Source: Closterium sp. Naga37s-1 (lineage: Eukaryota > Streptophyta > Zygnematophyceae > Desmidiales > Closteriaceae). Taken from it: DNA of 64,000 nt. Of this stretch, positions 41,245 to 50,991 are shown piece by piece. The DNA is taken from NCBI GenBank assembly GCA_947471745.1, contig CANJKZ010000960.1, positions 310,001 through 374,000 of the forward strand, in the 5' to 3' direction. Position numbers and translations under genes: made by a program. Position 1 is the stretch's first letter; every line of letters begins with the position of its first letter. The notes beneath the pieces are model-generated. The model ran no database searches. It was given only the letters and a program-made list of their open reading frames with translations, and was not told the DNA's origin.

Positions 41245-41382
41245 TGTCAGAATCCCAAGCACTAGACCATTGGGATAAAAGGGTTTGTTAAGTAGCGGGT
41301 AAGTGCGCCCAAAATCCCCCAGGACAACGAGCTTGTAACCCTTCCCTAAGATCAATCGGGGATCACCAGTGGACCTCTGACA
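41245..41382 (-). mobile_element. Solo LTR of the TRIM family
   Basis: A 138-bp sequence starting TGTCAGA and ending TCTGACA matches, on the minus strand, the terminal repeats of the two complete TRIM copies at 41,738 and 59,090. No internal region and no second repeat are present. Flanking bases (AATCA and TCTGC) do not form a target duplication. It is more diverged from the 59-kb copy than that copy's LTRs are from each other, so it is an older insertion. Confidence 0.8.
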
Positions 41383-41737
41383 TCTGCTATTAAGGTCAAG
41401 GGCCCACCACTACCACTCAATCGTGTGCGTACCTTCCTGGGGTGATCCTAGGGACGATAAATTTTGGATCGCAGAAGGATTCAACTAGGTAATGAATGCT
41501 GTGCAATCCAGCTCATAAACCTCGCACAATTTTCATTAGTTTTCTACCCAACATCGCATGCATGACCACCTGGTTCGCAAGGAGCTAAAAACGGCCAACC
41601 TTGTCTTATTTAGTGTTTCATTTTTATGCATTTTTGGTTTGAAGTAGGAATTTGTACACTACTTGCATAAGAATCAGGATCCTATGGGAGAAGTCGCTTT
41701 ATGCTAAGCCTGGATGATCAGGTCTTAGTGTAGATAC
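41383..41737. other. 355 bp between TRIM pieces, no gene seen
   Basis: AT-rich unique sequence with no credible open frame, RNA gene or repeat that I recognise. It separates a minus-strand solo LTR from a plus-strand TRIM. Confidence 0.6.
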
Positions 41738-42085
41738 TGTCAGAGGTCCACTGGTGATCCCCGATTGATCATAAGAAAAATGGTTATAGGCTCGTTGTCC
41801 TGAGGGGTTATGGGCGCACTGACCCACTACTTAACAAGTCTTTTTATCCCAATGGTCTAGTGGTTAGGATTCTGATATGGTATCAGAGCGAATGTTTCGG
41901 GTTCGAATCCCAGTATGTGCACTTCGGGCATCCCAGTGCGGAGGGGTGTCAGATGTCCACGGGTGATCCTCGATTGATATTAAAGAAGGGCTACAGTTTC
42001 GTTGTCCTGGGAGGTTCTGGGCGCACTGACCCACTACTTAACAAGCTTTTTTTAACCCAATGGTCTAGTGGTTGGGATTTTCACA
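41738..42085 (+). mobile_element. Complete TRIM (miniature LTR element)
   Basis: A terminal-repeat retrotransposon in miniature. The 5' LTR is 41,738-41,877 and the 3' LTR 41,947-42,085; both start TGTCAGA. The 69-bp interior starts with TGGTATCAGAGC (41,878-41,889), the primer-binding site complementary to initiator-Met tRNA used by plant LTR elements, and ends in the purine run GCGGAGGGG directly before the 3' LTR. The flanks GATAC (41,733-41,737) and CATAC (42,086-42,090) match at four of five bases and are a likely target-site duplication. It has no coding capacity and would depend on proteins of a full-length element. The two LTRs differ clearly, so it is older than the 59-kb copy. Confidence 0.85.
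41853..41910 (+). promoter_or_regulatory. tRNA-like A box and B box inside the TRIM
   Basis: An A-box match, TGGTCTAGTGG, lies at 41,853-41,863 near the end of the 5' LTR, and a perfect B box, GGTTCGAATCC, at 41,900-41,910 in the interior. They are spaced as in a tRNA gene. The stretch TGGTCTAGTGGTTAGGATTC resembles the D-arm region of tRNA-Glu. The primer-binding site lies between the boxes, where the anticodon arm would be. No anticodon stem or closed acceptor stem can be drawn, so it is not a tRNA gene. It may be an internal RNA polymerase III promoter. Confidence 0.6.
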
Positions 42086-42190
42086 CATACCCACACAGAA
42101 TCTTTCAGTTTTGATCTACTGTTTACACTGATTGATGCATGAATCCATGCATATCTGACTCCTCTCACCCACTAAAGCCCCACACATGGC

Positions 42191-42532
42191 CTCTTGCTCC
42201 TTGTGCCCCAGGCCCCTTTCCCTTACCTTCCCCTCCGTTGCTCTCCTCCATGTCTCCATGCATTTAACTCCTTCACTTCCCCACTACACCCACACCACAC
42301 ACCCCACACCACAGCACTGACCGCCTCTCACTCCTTGTGTCTCAGCGCCTCCTCCCTCGCCCTCCCCTCCGCTGCTCCCCTCCATGCCTCCATGAAATAA
42401 ACCCCCCCACTCCCTTGCAGACACCACTACACCCGCCACCCCACCGCACTGGCTGCCTCTCGCTCCTTGTGTCTCAGCCCCTCCTCCCTGGCTCGCTCCT
42501 CCGCTGCTCTCCTCTGTGCCTCCTCCACCTTC
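42191..42532 (-). repeat. 133-bp tandem copies of the ARGLU1-like last exon
   Basis: Three tandem copies of a segment covering the 3' part of the last ARGLU1-like exon and its downstream sequence. The anchor CTCCTTGTG recurs at about 42,197, 42,331 and 42,463, giving spacings of 132-134 bp. The right-most copy is the real exon (42,427-42,588). The other two have lost the reading frame. Scattered long frames on the plus strand here are shadows of the charged minus-strand coding sequence. Confidence 0.75.
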
Positions 42533-44363
42533 CTCTGATTCTCCGCCAACATCCGCTCCAGCTCCTCCTGCTCCCTACGCTTTTGCTCCTGTGGGATTAC
42601 CCGACATGCGAAAAGGAAGAAAAAATGGAAAAACAAAAATCAAACAAAACAAACAAATCAAAGGAAGGGGAAAAGGAAACAGACGTGTCCATCCAACTCC
42701 CCGCGCCACTTTCTGTTCTGCTCTTAAGGTTCTCACAGAGAATTACAGAAACACAATTACTTTCTGACTCCCTACCTCACTCCCTACCTCACTCCCTCAC
42801 TTACTCCCCCTTTCGCTCATTCCCTCAATCACTCCATCTCTCGCTCCTCTCTCCCTCTCTCCAGCGCCAGTATTTCTCTCCCCAATTGAGCCCGCACCTC
42901 CTCCCTCAGCTTCTGAAAGCCCACCGCCTCCACCGCTGCCACCTGCTGTTGCACCCCCTCACACGCCAACTCCCTCACTCCCTCCCTCACTCACTCCCTC
43001 ACTTCCTCAATCACTTCCTCACTCACCTCTTTCCTTCGCGCTTCGGCCAGCAGCGCAAGTCTCTCTCTCTCCAACTGCGCCTGCACCTCCTCCCTCAGCT
43101 TCTGCCTGCCTGCCGCCACCATCGCTGCCACCTGCTGCTGCACCCGCTCACACGCCAGCTCCGCGTCTACCCTCTCCCTTATTGCCGCCTCCACTCTCAC
43201 TGCCATCTCCTCCTCCTCCCTCCTCTCCTCCTCCTCCTGCTCCTTTCTGGACCGGTGGAAAGAGGTACGCATGGGTAGGGATGGGTACGATCAGGAATAG
43301 AAAATGGGGAGAAAACTTGAGGCGGTAACATGGCTAAATACGGAGTACATGGGAGAAACAGAGCTTTAGGCTTCCTTCAACCGTTGCGGCTGTGTTATCC
43401 CGTCCACTGTGTTATCTGTGTGCTTTACTGGCCTCCCTCTCTCGTCTCCTCCCTGAACCCCCCCCCCCCCTTTCCCAAATTTCCTCTTGCCCATCTCTCA
43501 TCCTTTGTTCACTCTTGCTGGCTGCAGGAAGAAAAGAAAAATGAAAAATGAAGAAAAGAAAGAACATACCGCCTTGTTTCCTCCTCCTCAGCTAGCCTCC
43601 TCCACCTCTCCCTCGCCTTTTGCCTCTCCCGTTCCCTCTCCCTCTCCGCCTCTTCCTCCTCCTCCCTCGCCCTATCCTCCTCCCGCTCCGCCCTCCTCCG
43701 CTCCCTCTCCTTCTTCTCCTTCTCCTTATCCTTCACCCCCTCCTTCTTATCCCTCTTCTCCCTCTTCTCTTTACTCTCCTTCACGTCTCTCCCCTCTCTC
43801 CGTCTTTCCCCGCGGTCTTTCTCAGAGGCATCGGAGGGTGAGGGGGAGCGAGAGCTGGAGGAGATAGAGGAGCGGGAAAGGGAGGGGCTGTGGCTTCGCC
43901 TGGAGGGTGCGAGACGAGTGGAGGAAGATATGAGGTGAATACGGGGAATTAGGAGGTGAATATGAGGGAGTTAGAAGGAGTAATGAGGTGAGTGTGAGGC
44001 GAGAATGAGGGATTATGAGGTGAGATATGTGAGGAGAACTCAGCCGCGATACGAGCTGATCACCAGCAATAGGAACGAATACCTTGCGAAAAAAAATGTT
44101 AACCTGCGGTCTGTGCTAATCACCTGCACGCAAAAATAATCACCTGCGCGCGGAACTAAGCACCTGCGCGCGGGAGACGGACTGCGCTCGTCCTTCCGAC
44201 TGCGCCGCGCCGACGATCGCGGGGGGGTTAGGGATCGCGACCGGGATCGCCGGGTTGCGGGAATTCCGGCGGGGGAGCGCGATTTGCGGCGAGGAGGGGT
44301 TCGGGAGGCGGTGCGCGATTTCCGGCGTCTGCTGGGGGGTGATCTCGAGACGGATCGCGTCAT
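42427..44363 (-). CDS. ARGLU1: ARGLU1-like arginine/glutamate-rich protein, 4 exons
   Basis: Exons on the minus strand are 44,164-44,363, 43,570-43,899, 43,027-43,246 and 42,427-42,588. All junctions use GT..AG with matching phases, giving a 303-residue protein; animal ARGLU1 is about 270. The first third is an RS domain (SRSRSLTPPRS; SLSRSSISSSSRSPSPS). Lys/Glu/Arg repeats follow, then a long predicted helix containing VRVEAAIRERVDAELACERV and the signature REQEELERMLAENQRKVEEA, which aligns with KREELERILEENNRKIAEA of ARGLU1. In animals ARGLU1 is a nuclear splicing modulator and Mediator-linked coactivator; that role is inferred here. The usual C-terminal basic tail is not seen: the protein ends shortly after RHKEREAASA, so a further exon may be missing or lost. 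Several exon edges are repeated in its introns. A young copia element sits 276 bp upstream of the start. Confidence 0.8.
42850..42973 (-). repeat. Degenerate donor-side copy of ARGLU1-like exon 3
   Basis: On the minus strand this reads ACEGVQQQVAAVEAVGFQKL followed by REEVRAQLGREILALE, a clear relic of the real exon 3 (ACERVQQQVAAM...REEVQAQLERERLALL at 43,027-43,246). It lies in intron 3, downstream of the true exon, and corresponds to the exon's 3' part. The true exon has a strong GTGAGT donor. The copy ends in a degraded junction and runs into a stop. Confidence 0.8.
44101..44166 (-). repeat. 20-bp tandem donor-site repeat after ARGLU1-like exon 1
   Basis: Four copies of a roughly 20-bp unit carry the end of exon 1 and its splice donor. 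On the minus strand GCAG-GT junctions fall at about 44,163, 44,143, 44,123 and 44,103. The first is the donor that keeps the frame with exon 2. The others would shift it, because 20 is not a multiple of three. Confidence 0.7.
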
Positions 44364-44638
44364 GGATAGACACTAAACGACAAGCACTTCCTAATCGTTT
44401 GTCACCTCATCACAGAGCGTTGACGTGGCGAGGTTAGTAACTTGTCAATGCTTCTCAAGTTGTAAAAGTCAATAGATACGGAATTGACGCGCTTTGGCGC
44501 GCATGCTGGTGTCAACGATATGAATGCAGACAGCTAACACATTTACTACTAAGCTGAAATGGAAGAATTCTCAGACAAGAAGGCAATACTGCAAGTCTCA
44601 CACAAGAAAAAAAATACCGCAAGCGCCGCAGTGGTGAA
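44364..44638 (-). promoter_or_regulatory. Upstream region of the ARGLU1-like gene
   Basis: 275 bp between the start codon and the copia insertion. It contains a perfect E2F-type octamer TTTGGCGC at 44,493-44,500 and several TTGAC/GTCAA words. No clear TATA box was seen. The rest of the original upstream region now lies beyond the element, from 51,498. The site assignments are motif matches only. Confidence 0.4.
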
Positions 44639-44643
44639 CAACC

Positions 44644-45144
44644 TGTTGGAGAATCGAGTTTCTGCCGCCCCAGCCCTTTGCACACAAGCAGCAGCAAGGG
44701 GGAATGTCGGCGATGAATCAGAGCTTCGGGAAGTACTTCGAAAGTTCCACCACCAATCAGATTTCAGCCGAAGACTCGATATAGTTCAAAGCTGCCTTCA
44801 AACCGAAGTGTTGGCAGTTTCTACAGGTTTCTACACATCAGAATCAGCTATAACAGAAATATCCAGAGTTTTCTTATTCATGCACCTCATGTGGCACTCA
44901 AAGTCACTCAAGGTCCATCCAATCTAGATTGTGCCCAAGTTACCAGGGAAGTTACATTGTCTATCAGCCTAGTTTGAGCTTTCAATCTGTCTTGTTTGTG
45001 ATGCCTAGAGTTGTGCTTTAGTGGGCTTGTTAATCTTGAACATAGTGAAGTTTTACCTCATCCAGTCAATTCCAGCAGCCCTGCTAAGACTTTCCAGCCA
45101 AGTTTCCAGCCCTCCAGTAGTCACAGCTACTCTGTTTTACAAGT
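44644..45144 (+). repeat. 5' LTR of the young copia element
   Basis: 501 bp, starting TGTTGGAGAAT and ending TTTTACAAGT. The end is fixed by two facts: the primer-binding site begins at the next base, and the matching end of the 3' LTR is followed at once by the CAACC target duplication. The LTR thus begins TG but ends GT instead of the canonical CA. Confidence 0.92.
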
Positions 45145-45156
45145 TGGTATCAGAGC
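45145..45156 (+). promoter_or_regulatory. Primer-binding site, initiator-Met tRNA type
   Basis: TGGTATCAGAGC is complementary to the 3' end of plant initiator-Met tRNA and abuts the 5' LTR. The same 12-mer is used by both complete TRIMs in this window, which fits use of a shared priming tRNA. Confidence 0.9.
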
Positions 45157-45210
45157 TTGTCGTTTCGATCAACCTAGCCCACCACGTTCCTATCCTAGCA
45201 CCATACGAAC

Positions 45211-46400
45211 ATGGCGGGAGACAATCCATCTGGTCCTGCACTCCAGCCAGCCGGAGGAGCTTCAGAGTCAACATCAGCAGCTACTGGATTAGTGGAAGCA
45301 GTTGCACCAGGCAGTCCTTCAACAACATACTCACCACTCACCTCCTTCATGCCTAAGCTTCACCTCCCCAAGTTCAACGGCAAAGATTTTCCAACATGGG
45401 CAACTCAGTTTGAGCTCACTGCATCCCTTCTGGATCTGTGGCCTTACTACACTGGAGAAGCAGCCAAACCAGCAGCAGATGCTTCAGAAGCTGAAAAACG
45501 ACTTTACGAACGACGCAACAAGGAGGCCTTCCTCTACCTACTCAATAGCATTCACGAGCAGCAGTTGAAGTCGCTCCTGCCCTGTTCTACCAAGGCAAAC
45601 AGTGCAGAGGAAGCATGGAGCCGACTGAAGACTATGCACCAGTCAAAATCCGAGAGCAGCCAAGCCGAGATGTGGAGCCGCTTCATGAATCTGAAGATGG
45701 AAGAAGATGAATCAGCACAAGCCTACCTACAACGAGCTGAAGCAATGCTGGAGGAAGCAGCAGCGATCGGCTTGGAGATTCCAGAGTCTCTTTTCAAGAC
45801 CGTCATCCTCACTGGCCTTACACCGGAGTGGGACACTTTCCGTGCAACACTACAAGCGCTCCCGCAGTCAATGAAGAGTCGTGCGTTCATCTTTGAGGCC
45901 CTTGTCAACGAGCAGCAGAGTCGAGACCTTGCACGGAACAAGCGGAGTGACGAAGGTGCGTGGAGTGCTGCAGCAGCCACAAGATATGGCAACCAATTCC
46001 AGAGGCAAGGAAATTTCAGCCCAAACCGCCCTCAACCCTACTACGGTACGAAATTTCAGTCACCTTCCAACCCATACAAACCCTCTCGTTTTCCTCAGTC
46101 AAGTCCTCCCTATAAGTCCACTCACTATGTCCAGCCGAGGCCTTCGATTCCCAATCAATACCAGCCTAGGAATGCAAGAGTCAATATGCTAAGAGTCAAT
46201 AATTTCAGCCAAGCCCCGAATGCTAAAAAGTTTAATTTTGAGTGTTTTTGTTGTCATGAGTGGGGTCACCCGTGGTATGCTTGTCCTAAGAAGCCTCCTA
46301 ATTGGGTCCCCCCACCTCAGCTACTATCTGAAAAAGGTAAGGCAGCCATAGCAAATATAGCAAGTCATTCTACAAGTCAAGATGAGTCCAAAGAGTCCGA
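45211..46400 (+). CDS. gag region of the young copia element
   Basis: The frame opens with MAGDNPSGPALQPAGGASES. A UBN2-type capsid region follows (LPKFNGKDFPTWATQFEL early in the protein), then a Gln/Pro/Asn-rich stretch and a CCHC zinc knuckle (CFCCHEWGHPWYAC, C-x2-C-x4-H-x4-C) at about 46.24 kb. This is the structural, RNA-packaging part of a copia polyprotein. It is the first in-frame methionine after the primer-binding site. Confidence 0.85.
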
Positions 46401-49400
46401 TGGTCCTGTCCTTTTTAACGCTGCTACTTGCATGCACGTTTTCTCTACTAGTAGTGAGGAGTTTATTCTTGATAGTGGCTGCTCTGAAACCATGACTCCC
46501 TATCAGTCCATTCTCAAGGATTTTCAGCCCTCATGTGACTCAAAAGCTGTGACTCTTGCTGATCTTGGCAAAGTACCAATCAAAGGAGTCGGCAAGCTTG
46601 AGTTCGAAAAGGATGGTAAGTCATTTTGTGTCAATAAAGCTTTGTTTGTTCCTGATTTGGGAGCAAACTTGCTCTCAGCCGGACAACTCGAAGAGAAAGG
46701 TGCCTCCGTTCTCTTGCAAGGGGGGAAAGCCAAAGTGTGGGACAGTGCAGGAAATCTGGTGGCTGAAGGCGAGCGTACCGGGCGGCTCTACAAGATGAAG
46801 TTGGAGATTAAGCGCGGTGCTAGCAACACGAAGAACGACGTTGTCTCGCTTCCCGCTGTTTCAACCGATCAAGTCAACAACAAAGGGAGTATCTCCCAAG
46901 CTGAGGTATGGCATGCACGCTTGGGGCACGTGGGAGTGCAAGCATTGAAAGAGTTGGTAAATCACACTTTGATTGAGTTTGAATGAAAGTGCAGTCAAGT
47001 CCCTTTCTTCCGTTTCATGTCCATCTTGTGTGGAAGGTAAACTAGCTAGAAAGCCATTCTTCCCTTCTAAGTCTCAGTCAAGGGACCTCCTAGAGTTGGT
47101 CCACACTGATGTCTTCGGCCCCATGCGAGACCCTACTCGAAACGGTAAGAGATATTTGGTGTCTTTCATTGATGACAAGAGTCGTTTCTCGTGGTCCTTT
47201 TTCATCAACACCAAGGATGAAGTTCACAAGTGTTTCAAGCAATGGCTAGCACTTGTTGAGAGAGAGTCAGGGAAGAAGTTACTCACCTTGAGGTCGGATC
47301 GAGGAGGTGAGTACATGGGGAAAGCGTTTCAGGGGGAGTTGTTGGCATTGGGCATCAAACAACAGTTCACTTGTCCCTATAGTCCTCAGCAAAATGGAGT
47401 GGCAGAGAGGTTTCATCGCACTATCCAGGCTATAGCTACCACTTTCCTTCAGTTCAAAGGCCTTGACAAGCTCTGGTGGGGTGAGGCAATCACTATGGCA
47501 ATTTATGTTCGCAACAGGAGACCCACAAGGCCCTTACCGGAAGGTGTAACGCCATATGAGGCTTGGTTTGGAGTTAAACCAGATCTGTCTATGCTTCGTG
47601 TTTTTGGTTCCATGGCCCAATACCGTGTTCCAGATGCAAAGAGACTCAAGCTGGACAGCAAAGCTCATTGGGGCCTCTTCATCGGCATGAGCAATGAGAG
47701 CAAGGGATGGGTCCTTTGGGATCCTGTCACCAAGCGAGAAGTGGTTTCAAGGGATGTTGTCTTCTATGAAGACATGTCCCTTGCAGGTTGGCATAAGTTT
47801 TCCTCTTCCTCCTCTCTACCCTCTATCCAACAGGAACCAGCAAGCGCACCTGAGGAAACAACACAAGAGGAGGAAGAAGATGACACCGATTCTGACCATA
47901 GCGGACCGATCATCGATCTCCCTCAAGCCGTCGTCAACGAGTCCAACCGTGCCACGCCAGTGCCACCAGCAGCTACTCAACCAAGTGGAGATGAAGTTCA
48001 GCCATCAAATGAAGACAATCCACCGCAGCAAGTCACCGTTCCATCACCACCAAAGGAGCAGCAGCCAACAGTCACAAACCAGCCAGCTATATCAACACCA
48101 ACCTCACAATTTCAACGCCAACCGGATCAGCCCACCACTACGCCATCAAACCCATCACCAGCCATCACTCCAGAGGCAACTACAGAAGCTCATCATCATC
48201 CCATGCAGCAGCAATCAACAGCTACAAGACCCCAAGTACCTACATCAACACCATCTACGACTCTTCCTAGCAACAAGTCAACCGTCACCGCAACACCTCG
48301 TTCTCATACCACACGTTCATCACTTGTTCCAACGTCAAGCCAGCTCATAGCACGAGGATCACTTCAGCGAGTCACCACCAACACCAGCTCCAACAGTCCA
48401 CTTCTTCACCCAAGACCTTTCTCAACTTCACCCCCACGTCCCGGATTCGGTCGTCATCAGTTACCACCATCTTCAACACCGAGCAACAACACCAACCAGC
48501 CCCAACCATCACCACCTCTCGACAAGGCAGCGTCATCATCAATTCCCAAGCTTCTAGTCTCAAGATCCCCACCAAGAGCATCTTCACAACCAACTATGCC
48601 GACAAACGTTTCAGCTTCACCGCCACGAGTCACCATACCTAATCCTCAAGTCAACACCGATAATCAAGATATTTCCACGCCAGGAGAAGAACAAGCAGCC
48701 GTGCCGCCGTCGCAGCCGATGTCGCAGCCGTTGTCTCAGCCGCAAATGACCGCATCAACGCAATCAAACACTGTGAGACCGAACCCTACCACTAATGTGT
48801 CTCAGCCAACTGAGGAGTTTGGTAAAGGTAAACGAGTCCGCAAGGTAAAAAAGCCCTTCAATTTCATGGTTGACATGTCATCAAGGTGCACATGTGAGGA
48901 GAGTGAGAATTGCATTCACAAGAAGGTAGAGGCAATATGCATGGCAGCATCACACCTTCCGCGAGAGCCCTTGAGTCGTCGTGAGGCAATGGCAAGTCCC
49001 GAAAGAGAGCATTGGTTGAAAGCCGAGGAAGAGGAGATTGAGAGTCTCATGAAGCGAGGTACATGGCGTCTTGTTGAGCCACCTCCAGGGAAGAAGGTAA
49101 TTGGTGTCAAATGGGTGTACAAGATCAAGGTAAAAGGTGATGGTAGCCTCGATAGGTACAAGGCAAGGTTAGTGGCAAAAGGTTATTCCCAAATTCCAGG
49201 TCTTGACTTCACCGAAACCTTTGCCGTGGTAGCAAAGTACACCACGGTACGAGTCCTCCTCGCCATAGCCGCATATCTTGGTCTCCATATCCATCAAATG
49301 GATGTCAAGAACGCATTTCTCTATGGTGTCTTGGAAGAAGAGGTATACATGGCACAACCCGAAGGTTATGATGACGGTACGGGTCGAGTGTGTCGCTTGG

Positions 49401-50939
49401 TAAAGTCCCTTTATGGTCTCAAACAGTCCCCACGGGTTTGGTATCATGCTCTTGAGCAGGTACTTTTCAAGCATGGTTTCACAAGGTCCATGAGAGACAA
49501 CGCTCTGTACTTCATGCACACGAGTGAGGGGGAGTACATTTGGCTCTTGGTATATGTCGATGACCTCCTCCTAGTCTCAGGTTCCCTGTTGTGGCTAGTC
49601 CCATATATATATATATATATATATATATTTCTCTCTCTCTCTCTCCCTCCCTCCCTCCCTCCTTCCCTCCCTCCCTCCCTCCCTCCCTCCCTCCCTCCCT
49701 CCCTCCCTCCCTCCCTCCCTCCTTCCCTCCCTCCCTCCCTCCCTCCCTCCCTCCCTCCCTCCCTCCCTCCCTCCCTCTCCCTCCCTCCCTCCCTCCCTCC
49801 CTCCCTCCCTCCCTCCCTCCCTCCCTCCCTCCCTCCCTCCCCTTCTCAACAAGGTGAAAGGTATTCTCACGAGTGCATTCACGATGACCGATCTTGGTGA
49901 GCCGAGTCATTATCTTGGTATGAACATTGTGAGAGATCGTAAGTCACGGTCCATCTTCCTATTCCAGCAAAAGTACATCCAAAAGGTCCTTGAGAGGTTT
50001 GGTCTTGATGATAGCAAGCCATCACCTACCCCACTTCCTTCCAAATTTGTCCCTTTGTCTTCACATCAGCCCTATGAAGAGAGAGAGTCAAGCCTTGATA
50101 TCATAGGTATTAAAGAGTTGTGTCTTGAGGAGAGTGAGCATCATGGTGAGAATTCACTTAAGGTATCCCCACAAGACCTAGCTCTGTACCAAAGTCAGGT
50201 TGGGTGTCTCATGTATGCAGCCCTATGCACAAGGCCCGACTTAGCATTCACGGTATCTAAGCTAGCTCAACACATGAGTGCCCCTTCACCTATTCATATG
50301 CATGCAGCCAAGCGAGCTCTTCGGTATCTCAAAGGTACTTCTAATCATGGTCTTCTCTTCCAAGCCAGCCCATATGCAAGCTCCCTCCAAGGCTTTACCG
50401 ATGCAGATTGGGCGGGAGAATTGAGCACGCGCAAGTCTACCGGCGGCTACATCTTCCTCATGTGTGGTGCCGCTGTTTCTTGGCAATCGCGCAAGCAAAG
50501 TTGTGTGGCACTTTCAACAACCGAAGCTGAGTACATGGCAATGACCGAAGGAGCAAGGGAGGCAATCTGGTTACGTGGACTCTTGGAGGAATTGAGGCAG
50601 CCGCAAACTCAACCAACTCCGCTCTACGTGGACAACACTTCAGCCGTAGCTCTTTCCAAGAACCCGGTTCATCATGGGCGTACAAAACACATCGAGGTGC
50701 AGTACCACTTCATTCGTGAGCAACTAGAGAAGGGAGTTCTCGCCGTCAACTTTTGCCGTTCATTCGATCAAGCAGCAGATTTCATGACCAAGGTTCTTCC
50801 ACATGATGCATTCAACATGTGCAAGGCAAGAGCAGGCCTCATGACACTTCATGAAGCAGTGGAGCAGTTTGAGGAGAATGAGGAGTGTGAGGGGAAGAGA
50901 CGTGGGCAGCAGCATGAAGTGTATGCTAAGGAGATGTGA
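46400..50939 (+). pseudogene. pol region of the young copia element (PR, IN, RT, RNase H)
   Basis: In order: aspartic protease (FILDSGCSETM, about 46.45 kb); GAG-pre-integrase (WHARLGHVGVQAL, about 46.92 kb); integrase core with VHTDVFGPM, SFIDDKSRFSW, LRSDRGGEYM and NGVAERFHRTI (about 47.1-47.4 kb); a long Pro/Ser/Thr/Gln-rich linker (about 47.8-48.8 kb); reverse transcriptase with GVKWVYKIKVKGDGS, QMDVKNAFLYG and YVDD (about 49.0-49.57 kb); and RNase H with DADWAGELSTRKSTGGY and ALSTTEAEYMAM (about 50.4-50.7 kb). Domain order places it in Ty1/copia. It is broken in about two places. Confidence 0.88.
49603..49841 (+). repeat. TA / CT / CCCT microsatellite inside the copia element
   Basis: About 25 bp of (TA)n is followed by a short CT run and then about 200 bp of (CCCT)n with a few interruptions. 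It lies in the reverse-transcriptase part of the young copia element. Its translations (PPSLPPS on one strand, GREGGREG on the other) are not meaningful proteins. Confidence 0.95.
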
Positions 50940-50980
50940 AAGGAGCATCAGCATGGGTGTATGTGTGCTTCGGGTCTGGT

Positions 50981-50991
50981 GCGAGGGGGAG
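50981..50991 (+). promoter_or_regulatory. Polypurine tract of the copia element
   Basis: GCGAGGGGGAG directly precedes the TGTTGG start of the 3' LTR, the expected position for the plus-strand primer. Confidence 0.85.

Noticed and set aside
41845-41925. tRNA-Glu gene (also the inverse copy near 59,250-59,310)
   Set aside because: A and B boxes are good, but there is no anticodon arm and no pairing acceptor stem. The sequence spans the LTR/PBS boundary of a TRIM and recurs as part of it.
41738-42085. tRNA-derived SINE in tandem
   Set aside because: Direct terminal repeats with TG..CA-type ends, an exact primer-binding site next to the first repeat and a purine tract before the second fit a TRIM better.
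42194-43867. Plus-strand Leu/Pro/Ser-rich open frames
   Set aside because: They are the complement of the Arg/Glu/Lys-rich ARGLU1-like exons and their duplicates. The minus-strand splice structure explains the region fully.
49512-49910. GREGGREG and PPSLPPS proteins
   Set aside because: Translations of the CCCT microsatellite in the copia element.
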